60,000 nucleotides of DNA, taken from contig CM060734.1 of NCBI GenBank assembly GCA_030704615.1, forward strand, positions 38,272,042-38,332,041, in the 5' to 3' direction. The stretch comes from Takakia lepidozioides (taxonomy: Eukaryota > Streptophyta > Takakiopsida > Takakiales > Takakiaceae). The position numbers were made by a program, and so were the translations under genes. The notes under the pieces are model-generated. The model did not search any database. It was given only the letters and a program-made list of their open reading frames with translations, and was not told the DNA's origin. Below are positions 31,379-44,012 of the stretch, piece by piece (the stretch's first letter is position 1; each line of letters starts with the position of its first letter).

Positions 31379-34300
31379 TCATTTCATGGACATCCGCTTC
31401 TCGACCAGGCTCTCCAACCTTGAAATAGCTGTTTTCAGCTTCCCCTTAGGGCCCACATTGATTTCTTTGAGGCCAGCCAAAAGCTTTGATGAGTCAATAA
31501 GTGATGAAAGTGGCTTCTCTGGATATAAAACCGACAAGGCCTCCATGTAATTTGTGCAAAATCGGAGGGCATCTGTTTTATGGGAAGATTTTTCGGGGAG
31601 CTTATGGACAAGAGAGAATAGCATGCCATCGATGGAGACAAGATGTGGCTGCAATGACTCTGCCATACTTTTCCCGGTCCCAGAATCTAGGAAGGATTTC
31701 TTGCCTTTTCCCACATGTTTGGGCCTCAGAATTCCAGTGAAAAGGCGCATAGCCTCACACTTTAGAAACTCTGACCGAGCATTCCCGCACTTTTCAATCA
31801 GCTGTCCAACCAGAGCCTTCCCCAGCCAAGGGTGCCGCACAAAGACCTGTGTGAAGAAGGAGACCGGCAATCGGCATTTTCTGTGAATAAAAAACTCGCC
31901 CAGGGCTGATCCAAGAATCTGGGACACATCCTTGTCCCCAGTTTCTTCAATAGCTGGTACATTTCCCTGTATAACTTTCAGTAGGTAAAAACTGCATGCC
32001 TGCACCCAATAACAGACAGAAATTGGTAAGCTTCCAGTCCTTCCAATTATGCTCCAAGTGTGATTGCTACATGTCCCTTAAAGCCGAGTCATTTGCATGA
32101 AATCCAAAGGGACAATAGATGGACAAAGACGTCCACTTTGTGACATCCCCCTGTTGGTTAAAACGTCATGTGTCCCGAAACATACATAAAACGTGGTGTC
32201 CTTTCACCCCAAAGGACTGCTGCCTTCAGTTGAGAAGGTGGCTGTCAGTTAAATATTCAGGTCTCCCAAGATTTCCTCACTGACCATCTCAACATCTGAG
32301 ATCTCCATGCAATAAATCAGTGAGATTTGTCAGGCCTTTGTGTTGAAATGAAGATCAAGGCCTAGAGACTTGGATCAACACCAGTGATCTCGCCACTAAT
32401 CATATTTGCTCCAATGTTAGAAATTGCTACAGAAATAGAGTCTGCTTCAAGAAAGCTCTCTACAACCGCCTGAAGTCTATGCAAGAACCCCCAATTTGGC
32501 TTTCAGCATTGTCTCAGGCCTCTCAAACTAAGAGAGAAGACAAAAACATGTAACTGTCCATCATTCTGGTAAAAGAAACAACCTACCTGTGCCAGAGTCC
32601 TAACCCTCTTGTTTTTTGACCGAGAGGCCAGCTTCCACGTTTTCTCCAGTAAGTCCTTGGCAGCAGGCACATCAATATCCTGGCCCCTTGGGTACTTCTT
32701 TGCCTTCAACAGCTTGCTTTGCAGTATGCTTTCGATACGGTTAACAAGCTGGGCATTCCCATCGGCCGCCCCCAACTGGCCAATGGCGTTCACAAACGCC
32801 TGCAGCAACCCGGGCAGGGCGATCAGCACCAGTGAATTGCCTGGATGCTTCTGAAGAAAAAACTCCAGCAGTGTCAGAACCCGGAATTTGAAGTGGGATA
32901 ATTGCATTTGGGTATCTTTGCTTTCCCCATCAGTCCCTCCTCCACCACCCCCTTTCCTTTGCTTCAAAATTTGAGCCAAGTGTGCGTCAATCCTGAACAT
33001 AGCTTCGTCGTCCATATCAGAGGTTTCGGATTCGGATCCCTCTTCTTTGTCATCATCATCCTCCCCTACAAAGACAGTTCCCATTAGAAAATTTTATCTT
33101 AGCCAGTGAAATTCTTAACTCAAACTTCCCAACTCCAAAATGATTTGCTTACCATTTTCAAAGGCCCCATTGCCAGAGGGTCTTCCTTCCCCTGCCTGCA
33201 ATGGCTTCGGGACTCTCAGTTGCTTTGAAGCCTGCAGTTCATCATCTCCTTCCTCCGAATCACTATCACCCTCTTCTTCGCTCCTTTCCTCTTCCATCTG
33301 ATCGAAGACCACCGAGTACATCATGTCAGTCTACTGTAAACAATGAAGAGTGCTCGGACACTTTTGAGCAGGGCGATCCAGGTTTCACCATGGTAAACCG
33401 TCTCTTAAGCTAAAGATGTGATTCTACGAGTAAAATTGCCTTAAGACATTGTGTACATATGCCTCACAGCCTGAGTCCAGTGATCAACTCATTGCACTTC
33501 TCTGATAAATAATCCTATCAGTGTCTGCAGAACTATCTAACTTGACAACTGCAACACTCAACGACCAGGTAAAGCTTACACTTTTTCTTGACAATTTGGG
33601 TTGTGTGTCACCACCACCTTCCTCTTCGTCCCCCTCATCTGTGGAGCCCTCCTCATCATCCTCCAGACCAAGGATGTCATCGTCCTTACTGTCCCCTGCA
33701 TCTACTTCAAGAATGGGTTTGTGCCGCGCGGTCTTTCCCCCTTTCTTTATTATCTGTAAGATGTCACCCAGCCCAGCGCTTGTGAGGTCCCCAGAGAACG
33801 ATTTGAACACCTGAGGACAACATAACCTACGTCAGTCCTTCACATTGTAAGACTAAAAGGTGCTTACCAATTTGTGAGCAAACCACAACATGGAATATTC
33901 TCCCCTCCACAGGGAAGGGGGAGAGAATAACGGACATAAAAAACAATGCTGGCCACAACTTTGTATCAAAATTAACCAAGTGATTATCTGCACGACATAT
34001 ATATGGCAGTATTTAACCTGTTTTGCTTTCGACAATATCAGCAGTTTCAAATCAAAACCTCACTAACCTCCTCAGCAGCAGCACGAACTGGGGCTGAGGG
34101 TTGCGCCAGCAATGACAAGAGAACATCAAGTAGAACATCCATGAACGGGACATCTGCCTCGCTCTCTTCTTTCATTTTGTCCCCCTTGATACCTGCAAGC
34201 CCAGACAGCTCCTTGAATGCCTTGCTGCAGCAAATGGAAAGCTCAGTTGCGCTCTCATTGACAGTGCCTGGTTCCAGCAATGCCTCCAGCAGCAGCTGCA

Positions 34301-37300
34301 GTATAAGAGATCTCATAGCCAGAAGCCTTTCTTTTTGCTCCCCATGCTCCACCCGTTGCAACTGCCAATCAAACCCCTGTAAGTCATCTCCAGAGGCTGA
34401 GATCTATAATAGCTTCTTTTATTTAATGAACAGAATGTAGTAATCTGTTCATTCTTCTTGGTTCTTGTTTTTTCTTTTTTTTGGGGTCCCCTAACTTCAT
34501 TGAGCTTTCCGAGGTAGTAAAGTACAAAGTACTTCGTCATTTCATTTCCTTTCTTCATCATAAAGTGTCATATCATTTCCTTTCACTGTCCCCTCAGAAA
34601 GGGAGTGTCTGTTCAATGGGACAGTACGACAGACCATAATCATGAAGCCACCCCACCCAGCGTTTGGCTGGTGAAGGTGAGAATATCTCCCACTGCATAA
34701 GAGATTGCCATGCTGAGAACGGCCACTTCAAACTTGCCAGATGCCCACCTGTCCATCCCGGCAATGTTGCTTCCTGGAATTGCTCACATTGTGTCTGTAA
34801 GACAACGTACTAATAAGCTACATCACCGATTGGAGCTTCCATTCAACATTAAAATTATTTGGTTTCTGAGGGACGGTTCGTTTTCTGTGGATCAACTTCC
34901 AAAATGCAGATAGAGAGATGGATGTGGATAGAGAGCCAGCAAAACTTACGCAAGATGTCAAAAATGAGACCATAGACCGGAGTTCTTCAACAGCTTCAAG
35001 ATCCTCATCAACAAGAGGCCGAGCCAGCGATACACCTGGCAACTTCTGAACCTGTTCACGGTACTGAGTCAAGAAGAGCGCAAAATCTTGAAATTCTGCC
35101 ACGTGCTGATCCTGCTCTGTGAAGTGTGCCAGGTGTCCTAGTTTATTTCTTTTGAGAGCCTCTCCTCCAATAGAAGGTGTCTTCATTATCGTGCCTTCCT
35201 TCTGTATGACGCCCAGATTAGGTTGAGTATGCTTTGTCTTCTGGGCAGTCACCCAGTGTTGAGCATCAACAAGCAAACCCCGTAGACGTGCAACACAAAG
35301 AGTTCGAATGCGGTCTGATAGAGGCCAGTGGGGCCACTTCAAGGTGATGTCCTGCTCCACAGTGACAAATCCCTCTGCGTCGAAGAGAGAATGCAATGCA
35401 AGAAACTTCAGAACCTCCTTGTAAAGCATTGTGCGTGCAGCAGTAGAATCCAACTGAGAGTGTCGACACAGTGCGCACATTTGCTCAATGATCCAAACTC
35501 TCTCACTATCTGCAGATATCTCTGGAGAAGTAGTCAGCCCTTCATCATAGCCATCTCCTTTCTGGTCCATTTCATCAGCGACTCTCTTGTCTTCATTCTG
35601 AAAGCCATGGGTCACTGAAACAGGGTTACTGGGGTCCTTAGGTACACCTTCCTGCACCTTGGAGGCGTCTCCTTCCACAAACAGGTTTCCCAGGGTTTGG
35701 ACAAAAGCCAATGCACTTGTTTCTGAGGTGAGTCCACCAGTCAAGCTTTTCACGGTGGTGGTTTTGGACAACGCATCAAACTTTCCATGACTATTCTTTT
35801 GGAGGGCTGTAATTACTGCATTACGGCACTGATCATCTCTCTCAGCCCAACGACAGAGCTCCCCCACACAACGCTGAGCAGCATTGTAGAGAAGAGTATC
35901 TCTTGCAGAGAGAATGTCCAAGATACATCGCACAAGCCTGTTGGATAGAGCAATGGAAACAGACTCAGGGGCAGGTAACCTGGGGAGGAACAAAAGCAAA
36001 AGCTCCATGGCCAAATGCTTTCGCTCATGCGATGATGTCAACAGCGCCCCATCCACGACTATGCTCCAGAAATTGATAAACTGGGCTTCCCTTGTCTTAA
36101 AGTCTTTAGACCCTTTTTGTACAGTAGACTTGCTTTTAAGTTTCCTCTTTGCAGAATTCTGTACTTCTAAGGAAGCGGATTCAAGAGTCGATTTTGGTAG
36201 AAGAAGATCAAGTAACACAGGCCAGACTGAGTGCACTCGTGGGTGGCTACATGATGCCTCCTGCATACCCACCACAGCCACCACCAGAACATAGCTTCAA
36301 AACTCTAGCAACAGAGAGCTGACACAAGCTTTCTTGGGATCTCAAACTTTTCCTCTCTTGACATAATTGAAACGAGCAGAAGGAAGGAATGATACATGGG
36401 AAAGGCTGTTGTAGCACATGATGGAATGGGAGGAAAGAACAAGTTAAAAATAGTCAAGACAGCAAAAGACATTGTGAACTCATTAGGCAACCAATCTCTC
36501 ATTAGGGAGAGAATGGTCAAAGGATCAGAATAAAGACCAATATCCATCTCCTACATCACAGTCCATTGCAGAAAATGTCACTGAATACCTTCAAGCATGG
36601 GACAAGTCTGGCCAACTGAGATGGCTGAAAAAGATCCTGCAGGTTGCCAGATTCTGGCAGTAGTGAGCAAGACTGCCTTGTCAGGACTGGAAGCTTCTGA
36701 TGCAGCCTGAGGGCCAAGAGCAAAGAATCTGGATTCTGACTTTCAGAGGCTTCTTCCAACCATTCTTGGAACAATGGGGCTGCACTAATACTTGCTTCGA
36801 AGGCATCTGAAGGCACCTGAGCAACCACCACAGAATCATCTCAAACTGCTAGGATTGTACCCTACAGAAAAATGTTCAACAAGCACTTGGGTTGAACAAA
36901 CTCTAGGCACATGGACTGCTACCACTGAATTGCTTTGACAGCAGTCACTACGAAGCCCCCAGAGATTCAAGTTTAAAGCTTCTGTGGCTCAAACAGTAGA
37001 CAAAATCAGATGCAAAATAGCACCTTAGCACATCATAAAAGGTAAAATTTTGCAAGTGACCTCTTGAGAACCGGAATACAAGGGGAAACATTGATATGTA
37101 AGAGAATAAGCCGCTTATCATACCCTTTCAGCAAGTTCCATGATTACAGTCATGGCTGGCTCTCTGAGAAAACTCTTCTTTTTAGCCAGAGTGAGTAGCT
37201 GCTGAATGACCTCTGCAGCAAGTTTTTGCTGACTGGGGGTTTTGGCCCCTCCAATCACTCGTTCTGCCCGGACAAGAGCTCCATATGCAAACAACCTCCC

Positions 37301-40184
37301 TAAGCGCCCATCTCTTGCATCCTGCACTATCATTGGCACATCAGTCTAGCACTACATCGGTAACCTACTGCCCTCAAGTATGGTCGATAGAACACGCTAA
37401 ACAAAATAGGAGGGGAGTAGCTCCTGGCTAGTGGAACACCACATTTAGCCTCAGTAATGCATACACCAAAACTTTCCCCCAATGGCAGCTTTCGCATATT
37501 ACACGAGTCAAGAGAACACTAGTTCCAAATTAAGAAGTGAACGTTTTGAGTCAGTGTTTAGGGTCATCTCCCTTACCTTGACATCAACAAGACTTCCATT
37601 GGAGTATCACCATGAGTATGACACATTTCTTTGAACTAAAGAGGAGTGGGACCCCCAAAGTTCAATACCAAAATATGCACAGAAATCAGGGGTTGTACAG
37701 ACATAATGTGATTGAATTTGTTAAATGTGATGTAATGCGAGATGTGATAGCTGACTTGGCCAGGGAACCTAACTATATTTCTGACATGCAACCCTGACAG
37801 CTACAGTACTCCATAACCCTTTGAGTCTATTTGTCTATCACATTCCCTGCTGATTTTCTCATTTCCTCATCCAGAGACTGACCTGGCCTTTCATGGATGA
37901 TGTAACCTCCAAATTGATGTCAATTAAGTGCAGCACCGCATCTCCAGAAATGACAGGTAGTGCCCCTACCACAATGGCCAGCGCCAATGCAAATCCCTGC
38001 CGAGCACTCTGCCACCCACAGGCCAACAAAATTGTACAAGGGAGTTAATTATAGAGAAGAGACAGACAGACAACAGTACACTGATTGGACTTCACTCGCG
38101 ACGCTTTGTTGGCCATAGAATCTTGCCTGGGTTGGATGCAGCAGAAAGGGCAGGAAAAGGGGGAACAGAAGGAGAGCAGATGATAAACCACAATACCCAA
38201 GGCAGTGACAGCTTTTCCATTAATGTCAAAAGGGCTCTCCTCAGAGAAGTACCCATAGAACTTACAAAAGTCTCCTATCCTTGCCATCATGCACAAATTG
38301 CATTTTTCCAGCTAGGTCACTTCCAGCACAGAGGCCCTCCTCTTTCAAACATAAGCCTAGTTTCCTGAATGTCTCTTTAAGTTCCCACTTAGTCATCAAA
38401 AACTGTGAAGAAAATTGGAATTAAGTTGAGTAAGTTCTACATAAGGTCTATCATGACATGTTTATCTAACCATTCCACCATGATTTGAGCAGGTAAAAAG
38501 CTGGGATTGCTTCAAAAACACAGATTTAAGATATTTCATCCAATTTTCTCAAATAGTGTCTACCACATTAAAATATAAGCTCCTGGAGTAGTATTTATGG
38601 ATTCCAGCATGCACAACATGTGCAACAGACTTCGTGAGCTAAGGCAGTGTCTAGAGAGCAGATTAAATAAAAGGCACTAACAGTCACAGAGAGAATGTGG
38701 CATTGTAGTGGCGAACAAGAACCAAATGCTCAGTTAGCTGGATGCTGGCCCTAAGCTTTGGTGATTCCACAAGGCACTCAATGCAGGTAATTATTACAGA
38801 AGTCCGCTATGCATACTTCTGACAAGCTTAATGACCTACACAATATGCCACCAAAAAACCATGTGCCCTCTAGAGTGACCACTACGTCCATAGGCTAGGT
38901 GACACCGCAACCATGATTTATGCTCTAGCCATATTGACTCCACCTAGAATCTCACTTCAATAAGCTGATCACCCCAGAAAATGGTAGATTTGAGCTAATT
39001 TCCTGCACCTCGTTCATTCCACTCGTGTGCCAAACAAGAGCCATGGGATTCTAGCACATAGTTGTTAGGATTTAAATGGCTCGAAAAAATGTGCAGGACC
39101 CAAATCCTAGTGATACAAATAGGGAGACAGAGATGAGTCTTCAAACGGTGGTCTATAGACATTGCAGCCATTCTTAAAAGAGCAGAAAGAGGAGAGACGA
39201 CGAAGGCAAAAGAGACATGTTTTAATGGGGCCGAAAAGGGGCGACGAAGGGTTTTTGGGTTGTGCCAACAAACCTCGCGAGAAGAGCCAAGCCCTCGTAC
39301 AAGGCGGCGCAAAGCATACTGTACGCTGGGCGCACACTCCTGCAGACCTTCGTCGGCATTCTTTGCAGCTCCCAACACCTGAAAGAAGATTCAACATACG
39401 GACGGACTGGGCCATGCATCACCTTCCAAAACTGGAGACACATCCTTCTCTCTCCAATTTCTCATACCCGCCAATGACATCTCAAAAACTTCTTGATAAC
39501 GAGATTTACCTCCTCTGCGCCCTCCTCCTGCCCTCCTCCTGCCTCGAAAGCGTGTTGCGCAGTAATTAGCTCCTGCACCAAGGCCACCGCTGCCGCCTCC
39601 CTCACTGAAGGCACCAGTGACGAAAGGTTCCAATAAATCTGCATCCCCACAGGTTCTGACTCTGACGAAGGATCGCCATATTTTCCATTGTCGCCCCGGT
39701 TGGAAGTGCTTTCCTGTAGCCCGCGAACTGTACTCTTCTCTTCCTCCAAGCCAACTCCCTCACCTTCCTTTGAGTCTACAGTCGGCACGACCTTGGCTGT
39801 CCGCTTCAATCTCTTTTTCAGATTCCTTTCCTCAACACTCTGAGCCTGGGTGTTTCCATGCATTCCATTGGACGAAGGCTGGGCCACATCTGCCTCCGCC
39901 CCATCTCCTTCCCGCTCTACCGAGTCCTTCATTGGCGTTGAAAGTCCCTCCTGCTTCAGCTTCTTCTTCTTCCTCTTCTTCATGTCCTTCTCCTCCGGTA
40001 TTTCCTCTGAAACTCCATCAGCCAACGGGACTGGCGGAGCAAGTGCAGCAACGCGGTATTGCTTCTCCTTCTTTAGCTTTTTGTTGGGCGTAACCATCGG
40101 GGAGGAAGAAGTGGAGGGTTTTGAGGTGTCCAAAGGAACCTGCGAAGGACCCATGGTGTCCTCGTGGCGATGGCGCTTGCCCAT
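31379..40184 (-). CDS. DNA polymerase V / MYBBP1A-like nucleolar protein (11 exons)
   Basis: This is the POL5/Myb-binding protein 1A family. Despite the name, members act in the nucleolus in rDNA transcription and ribosome biogenesis. Exons in transcript order are 40184-39510, 39378-39274, 38008-37883, 37321-37124, 36816-36589, 36260-34950, 34361-34068, 33810-33580, 33330-33153, 33065-32587 and 31999-31379. All are in phase, giving 1,481 residues, somewhat longer than the ~1,300 of Arabidopsis. The N-terminus has Lys-rich nuclear or nucleolar signals (34-41 and 69-78) and an acidic, Ser-rich linker. Family blocks include L-R-R-L-V-R-G-L-G-S-S-R-E joined to S-A-R-Q-G-F-A-L-A-L, and D-G-R-L-G-R-L-F-A-Y-G-A-L. 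The C-terminal third has long Asp/Glu tracts (about 1000-1160), then a conserved helical end containing H-P-W-L-G-K-A-L-V. The gene diverges from an uncharacterised gene about 1.5 kb away and has a telo-box just upstream. Confidence 0.92.
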
Positions 40185-40213
40185 CTCTCCCTCCCTCCCC
40201 CTGAGAGCCCCTT

Positions 40214-40236
40214 TTTAGGTTTAGGGTTTAGGGTTT
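40214..40236 (-). promoter_or_regulatory. Telo-box array in front of POL5-like gene
   Basis: On the coding strand AAAACCCTAAACCCTAAACC lies 30-52 bp upstream of the ATG. This is the plant telo-box (AAACCCTAA), known to be enriched in promoters and leaders of ribosome-biogenesis and translation genes and bound by TRB/PUR-type factors. Its presence agrees with the nucleolar role of the product. Confidence 0.8.
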
Positions 40237-41709
40237 TGCAGAAAGAATTCTAGTGGATTAAATTTGGATAGTTTTGTTTTGCTCTCACAGTAAGGTTTCT
40301 TGGACTACGAGAAGAATTACATGGGGTAAATAAGTTATAAAGGTGAAGGAGGAAAGCAGAGGGGCAGTGGGCGAAGGAAGGAGGTGGGGTGCGAGGCTGG
40401 GATTTCAATGGCCGCACTCTTGGCAGCGTTCCAGAGAATCAAAGCTCCTGCAACGAGAGAATGGGACAGGCACCAACTCGTGTCCTCTCCTTCTGGGAGC
40501 TTTGATTCTGCCGTGTGCAGCAGTGGGTGTTCTTCCGAAACGAGGATGTTTCTGCATCTCATGGGAGTCTGAAGGCGGGAAAGCTGGGGCCCTCCTTGGC
40601 TTCCTTGAGTGTGCAGCCTGGTGTGAACTTGTTTCGTGTTTACGGAGGTAAGTCCCACCTCTGCGCATGTGCAAGTGATTGGTAGCCCTATCTGCGGTGT
40701 CTTCTTCCGCTACGATTACGCTCCCGCTGATTGTAGATTCTCTATGAAGAAAATCTGGCAGGAAAGCTGGCACTCACCCTCAGAAGGGAGACAACTGTGG
40801 AGCTGCTTGAAGGAGCTTGAAGCATCAGCCTCGACTGTGGGTTCACTCCGAGTGAAGATGTGAGGATACTGGATGCCGCAAAGGACTTTAAATCTACCCT
40901 AGTCCCCAGAAACACCTCTTTCTGTGTATCTTTCTTCTTTTGTCTACTGAAGATTTCAGTCTGTTGAAGTTTTTTCTGGTTTGACAGCTCAGACCTCCGT
41001 GGAAGGCTACTTAAGAAAGGTGTTGATGAAGATGATGGAGGATCCACAGCTGGGAAGTCAGGCAATTGGGCTCATAGTTTTCTAGATACGGAAACTCGCA
41101 ATGATAAGAACAAGGCTGTGGTTGGCAGAATAATTTGAATAATTGCAGCTGGAATGAACCCAAAATCTGAAGTGGCGATTTATCTGGAACTGTATCTGAA
41201 AGAACAGACTATAGAGATGATCGAAATGCCCACACATTTAGCATTGCTTCGAAATGCTTACATGGTTCCAATCACCTTTAACCCTGCTTGTTATGACTAA
41301 GTAGCTTTGGTATGATTGCTTGCTATGATTTCGAACAGAAACCCGCAGGTGGGGTAACCAAGGGAGCTTTGAAGCGTGCTTAGTTCCATGAGAAGGAGGA
41401 AGGATGGCAAGATGTTCTGGAAGGTCTGGCTCGGCCGTGTGATAGCCTGGAACTGCCGAGCACAATTTCTGCTCTAACAACACACCTGATAAGCTCTGCT
41501 TTGGAAACAGAATACAATATCACATTCACCAATGTCTCCATTCCCTCCTAAATTGGCTGCGAGATGCGCCAAAGCTGCAGAGCGATCTATGCAGCTTAGC
41601 AGTATGTTGTGGGGACCTGTACACCTTTGTCTTCCGACCAACTAAAATCAGATTACTATTTTGACTCAGAAAGGAAAGAAAGGGATTCACTAATCTCAAG
41701 AACACAACA
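40237..41709. other. Divergent promoter region and probable leader
   Basis: This 1.5 kb separates two divergent genes. Short plus-strand frames (for example 40405-40572 and near 40985-41130) have no recognisable content. They are probably leader or leader-intron sequence of the downstream gene. A missed 5' coding exon cannot be excluded. Confidence 0.4.
40336..40342 (+). promoter_or_regulatory. Possible TATA box for divergent plus-strand gene
   Basis: TATAAAG lies about 150 bp on the other side of the polymerase V-like start. It is oriented to drive plus-strand transcription toward the gene at 41710. The leader would then be over 1.3 kb unless spliced, so this is tentative. Confidence 0.25.
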
Positions 41710-44012
41710 ATGTGGGCGTTAAAAAGAAAAAGCTTAATCACAGCACCATCTCCGAAGCCAGTGAACCCTTCAAAACATGGCAGCAGTGGTCGTCCCTGGA
41801 TTCGGGCAAGCGTCAGAGACCCAGATCTCTCACTCGATCCCCGACTGCAGGGGCTTGGCCTGTATCCCGTGTTTCAGTTGCCTACCGATCCGCGTCCCAA
41901 GGGCATAAATCTTGATGAGCTGAGAAAATTGAACATGGGTCATTTAAATCTTAGGTTGCATCCGGAATCTCAGACCTCCTTGTACGAAGGCACCTCAGAA
42001 AGGCCTGATAGCAGGTCTTCCAAGTTCAGCGATTCCAAGGTCTCAGACACGAGCTTTAAAGACAAGAGGGAGGTTTTTGTATTACCAGACCACTGGGGGA
42101 CCGCTAGTCCATCACCTGTGAAAAAACCAAAGGCCGAGTCTCCGGGGGAAAAGCGACCCGTCACGTCAACACCAGGAGCTGTTTCTACAAGCAGTGAGTT
42201 GCGAGCAATACCAGCTCGGGATACAATCCGAGGAGGTTTCTTCACCGAGGACCAAGGCATTGGTACTGCACGAGGTGCATCACCCATTTACAAGGCAGGT
42301 GGACATAGATTTTTGGTGGCAGAGGTTGCAAGCTAGATATGGGAGATTAGAAAGGTAGATTACCTTGAACATGACGAGGAGGCTGAGCTCTATTTGTGGG
42401 GATCTCATCTTCACTTTACTTGATGGATTGTGGGCATTGTCATCTGTTCGAGAGAGTTTGGCCTTCTCCAGTCCCCAGCAGTCGTCAAATCATCCCCCAT
42501 GTGGAGGTAAGACCTGAAAATGTAGCAGATGTCTAGTAATCAGGAGTATTTGAAGGTACACTTTCAAGCTGAGAAGTACCAATCACGGTGAGACCAAACA
42601 CACTTCCTGGTCTTCAGCTAAATGTAAAATTACTTGGGATACAGTAGTGGCTATAAGTGTAATCTCTCATTCTCTCCTCAACAGAAAATGTGGGAAGAGG
42701 AAGACGAGGACGACAAGAGTTCAGTAAGCAGTGATGGCGAAATTCCTGCATTCATGCTCATGAAGACCGTCACCTTCGACTCAGAAAAAGGGGGAAGAGG
42801 TGAGAGAAATCTGGATACAAGAGATTTGACTAAAAGCTTAGCAATTGAATTTACCGGAATTTTAAAAACTCAAATATTCTGGGCATAGGATAGTTAAGAA
42901 GTGCTTCAACAACATCACGTTATCATATCATTTCTAATGACTATGTCATGCTGGAAAACTGGGGACTGTGGATAAAATCACAGATTGAAAAAGAAAGCAG
43001 CATCCCAGCACCTTCAACCTGTCTGGAAAGCTCTCTATGCTTAGTTCATACCTGCAAGAAATATTTAGTGGCAGTGAGCTCGGAAAATTGCCTTTCTTGA
43101 CTTGCAGGATCTAGTCAACAAGGAAGATCATTGTCTCCTGTTGGATTAAGACTTCAGGGAAGATCCCGAAAGTTGGCTCTATGGTAATCTCTCAAACCTT
43201 GACAATGCTTGTAGATGCATCTCCTCAAGTCTCTGCCCCTTTTCCTGCTCCTGTTCAATTTATTCCTAATTTTCTTGGAATTTAAAATGAAATCATCTCG
43301 AGCATTTGATTCATCAAGCATAAGTGTTGTCCATTTGTACTCTCAAATTGCAATAGGGCTACAATTTGTACTGTAATCACCACAGCATGGCTGACAGTGC
43401 AACTACAGCCACAAGTGTGACATTAGTGCTGGGAAGAGGGCAGTATTTGTTGTGCTGGAATGTAAATTACAGGTCCTGTTACAATGTCAATCCAGCCTTC
43501 AGCACCAATCAAGCATGTAGCTGGACTGTGAGACGTTGTATCAGATGTAGTTTCATTCCCAGCTGCACAGAAATCCACTGCTTTGCCGCTCCAAAAGTGG
43601 CTCCAAAACTAGGTCAAGATGAGAGTATCTATATTCCTTTCTGTGCACAATGTCTAGGCACCCCAAACTACTCTGTTTTTGAAGAAAAGAGGGGAAGAGA
43701 TCCAGGGTAATAGGTAGCAGGGGAAGAGGATCTCTTTTTCAGTTCTCTGCATTAATCCACACCCAATCAATGTGATGGCTGTCATGGTGCAGGCATGAAA
43801 AGTTGAACCCACCATATGGTAGGCCTGGAAGACCTGCTGTGTTGCATGGAGTAGCATCTGCCTCAAAGTCGCACTCTTCCATTGCACCTCCGCAAGTATC
43901 TGCGGGTTTTTCTCTTAACCTGTGTCCATCAGTGTTCTCTAAAGTATGTCGGATCATCGGCAGCAAGCCTACTTGTCCTCATCAGATTACTACTTCATGT
44001 GCTGTTGAGTAG
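41710..44012 (+). CDS. Uncharacterised protein with acidic segment (4 exons)
   Basis: I do not recognise this family. Exons 41710-42324, 42685-42799, 43108-43183 and 43793-44012 join in phase to 341 residues. The first donor (GTTGCA) is weaker, but the acceptors and the other donors are standard. Residues 1-205 are basic and Pro/Ser-rich (W-A-L-K-R-K-S near the start, then R-D-P-D-L-S-L-D-P-R-L-Q-G-L-G-L-Y-P). They include a V-L-P-D-H-W-G motif followed by S-P-S-P-V-K-K and a G-G-F-F-T-E-D-Q motif. An acidic patch (W-E-E-E-D-E-D-D, about 207-214) precedes I-P-A-F-M-L-M-K-T-V-T-F-D, which looks like a short conserved linear motif. The tail is Arg/Ser/Pro-rich. There are no membrane segments or signal peptide. 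A mostly disordered, possibly nuclear protein is the likely reading. The start could lie further upstream. Confidence 0.6.

Noticed and set aside
34818-34949. Extension of the large POL5-like exon to a stop near 34818
   Set aside because: The conserved frame reaches a good GTAAGT donor at 34949, and the next conserved exon joins in phase. The extension is intron read-through.
39617-40218. Plus-strand frames of 120-160 codons across the start of the POL5-like gene
   Set aside because: They are antisense shadows of the Lys/Glu-rich first exon and give Ser/Phe/Pro-rich nonsense.
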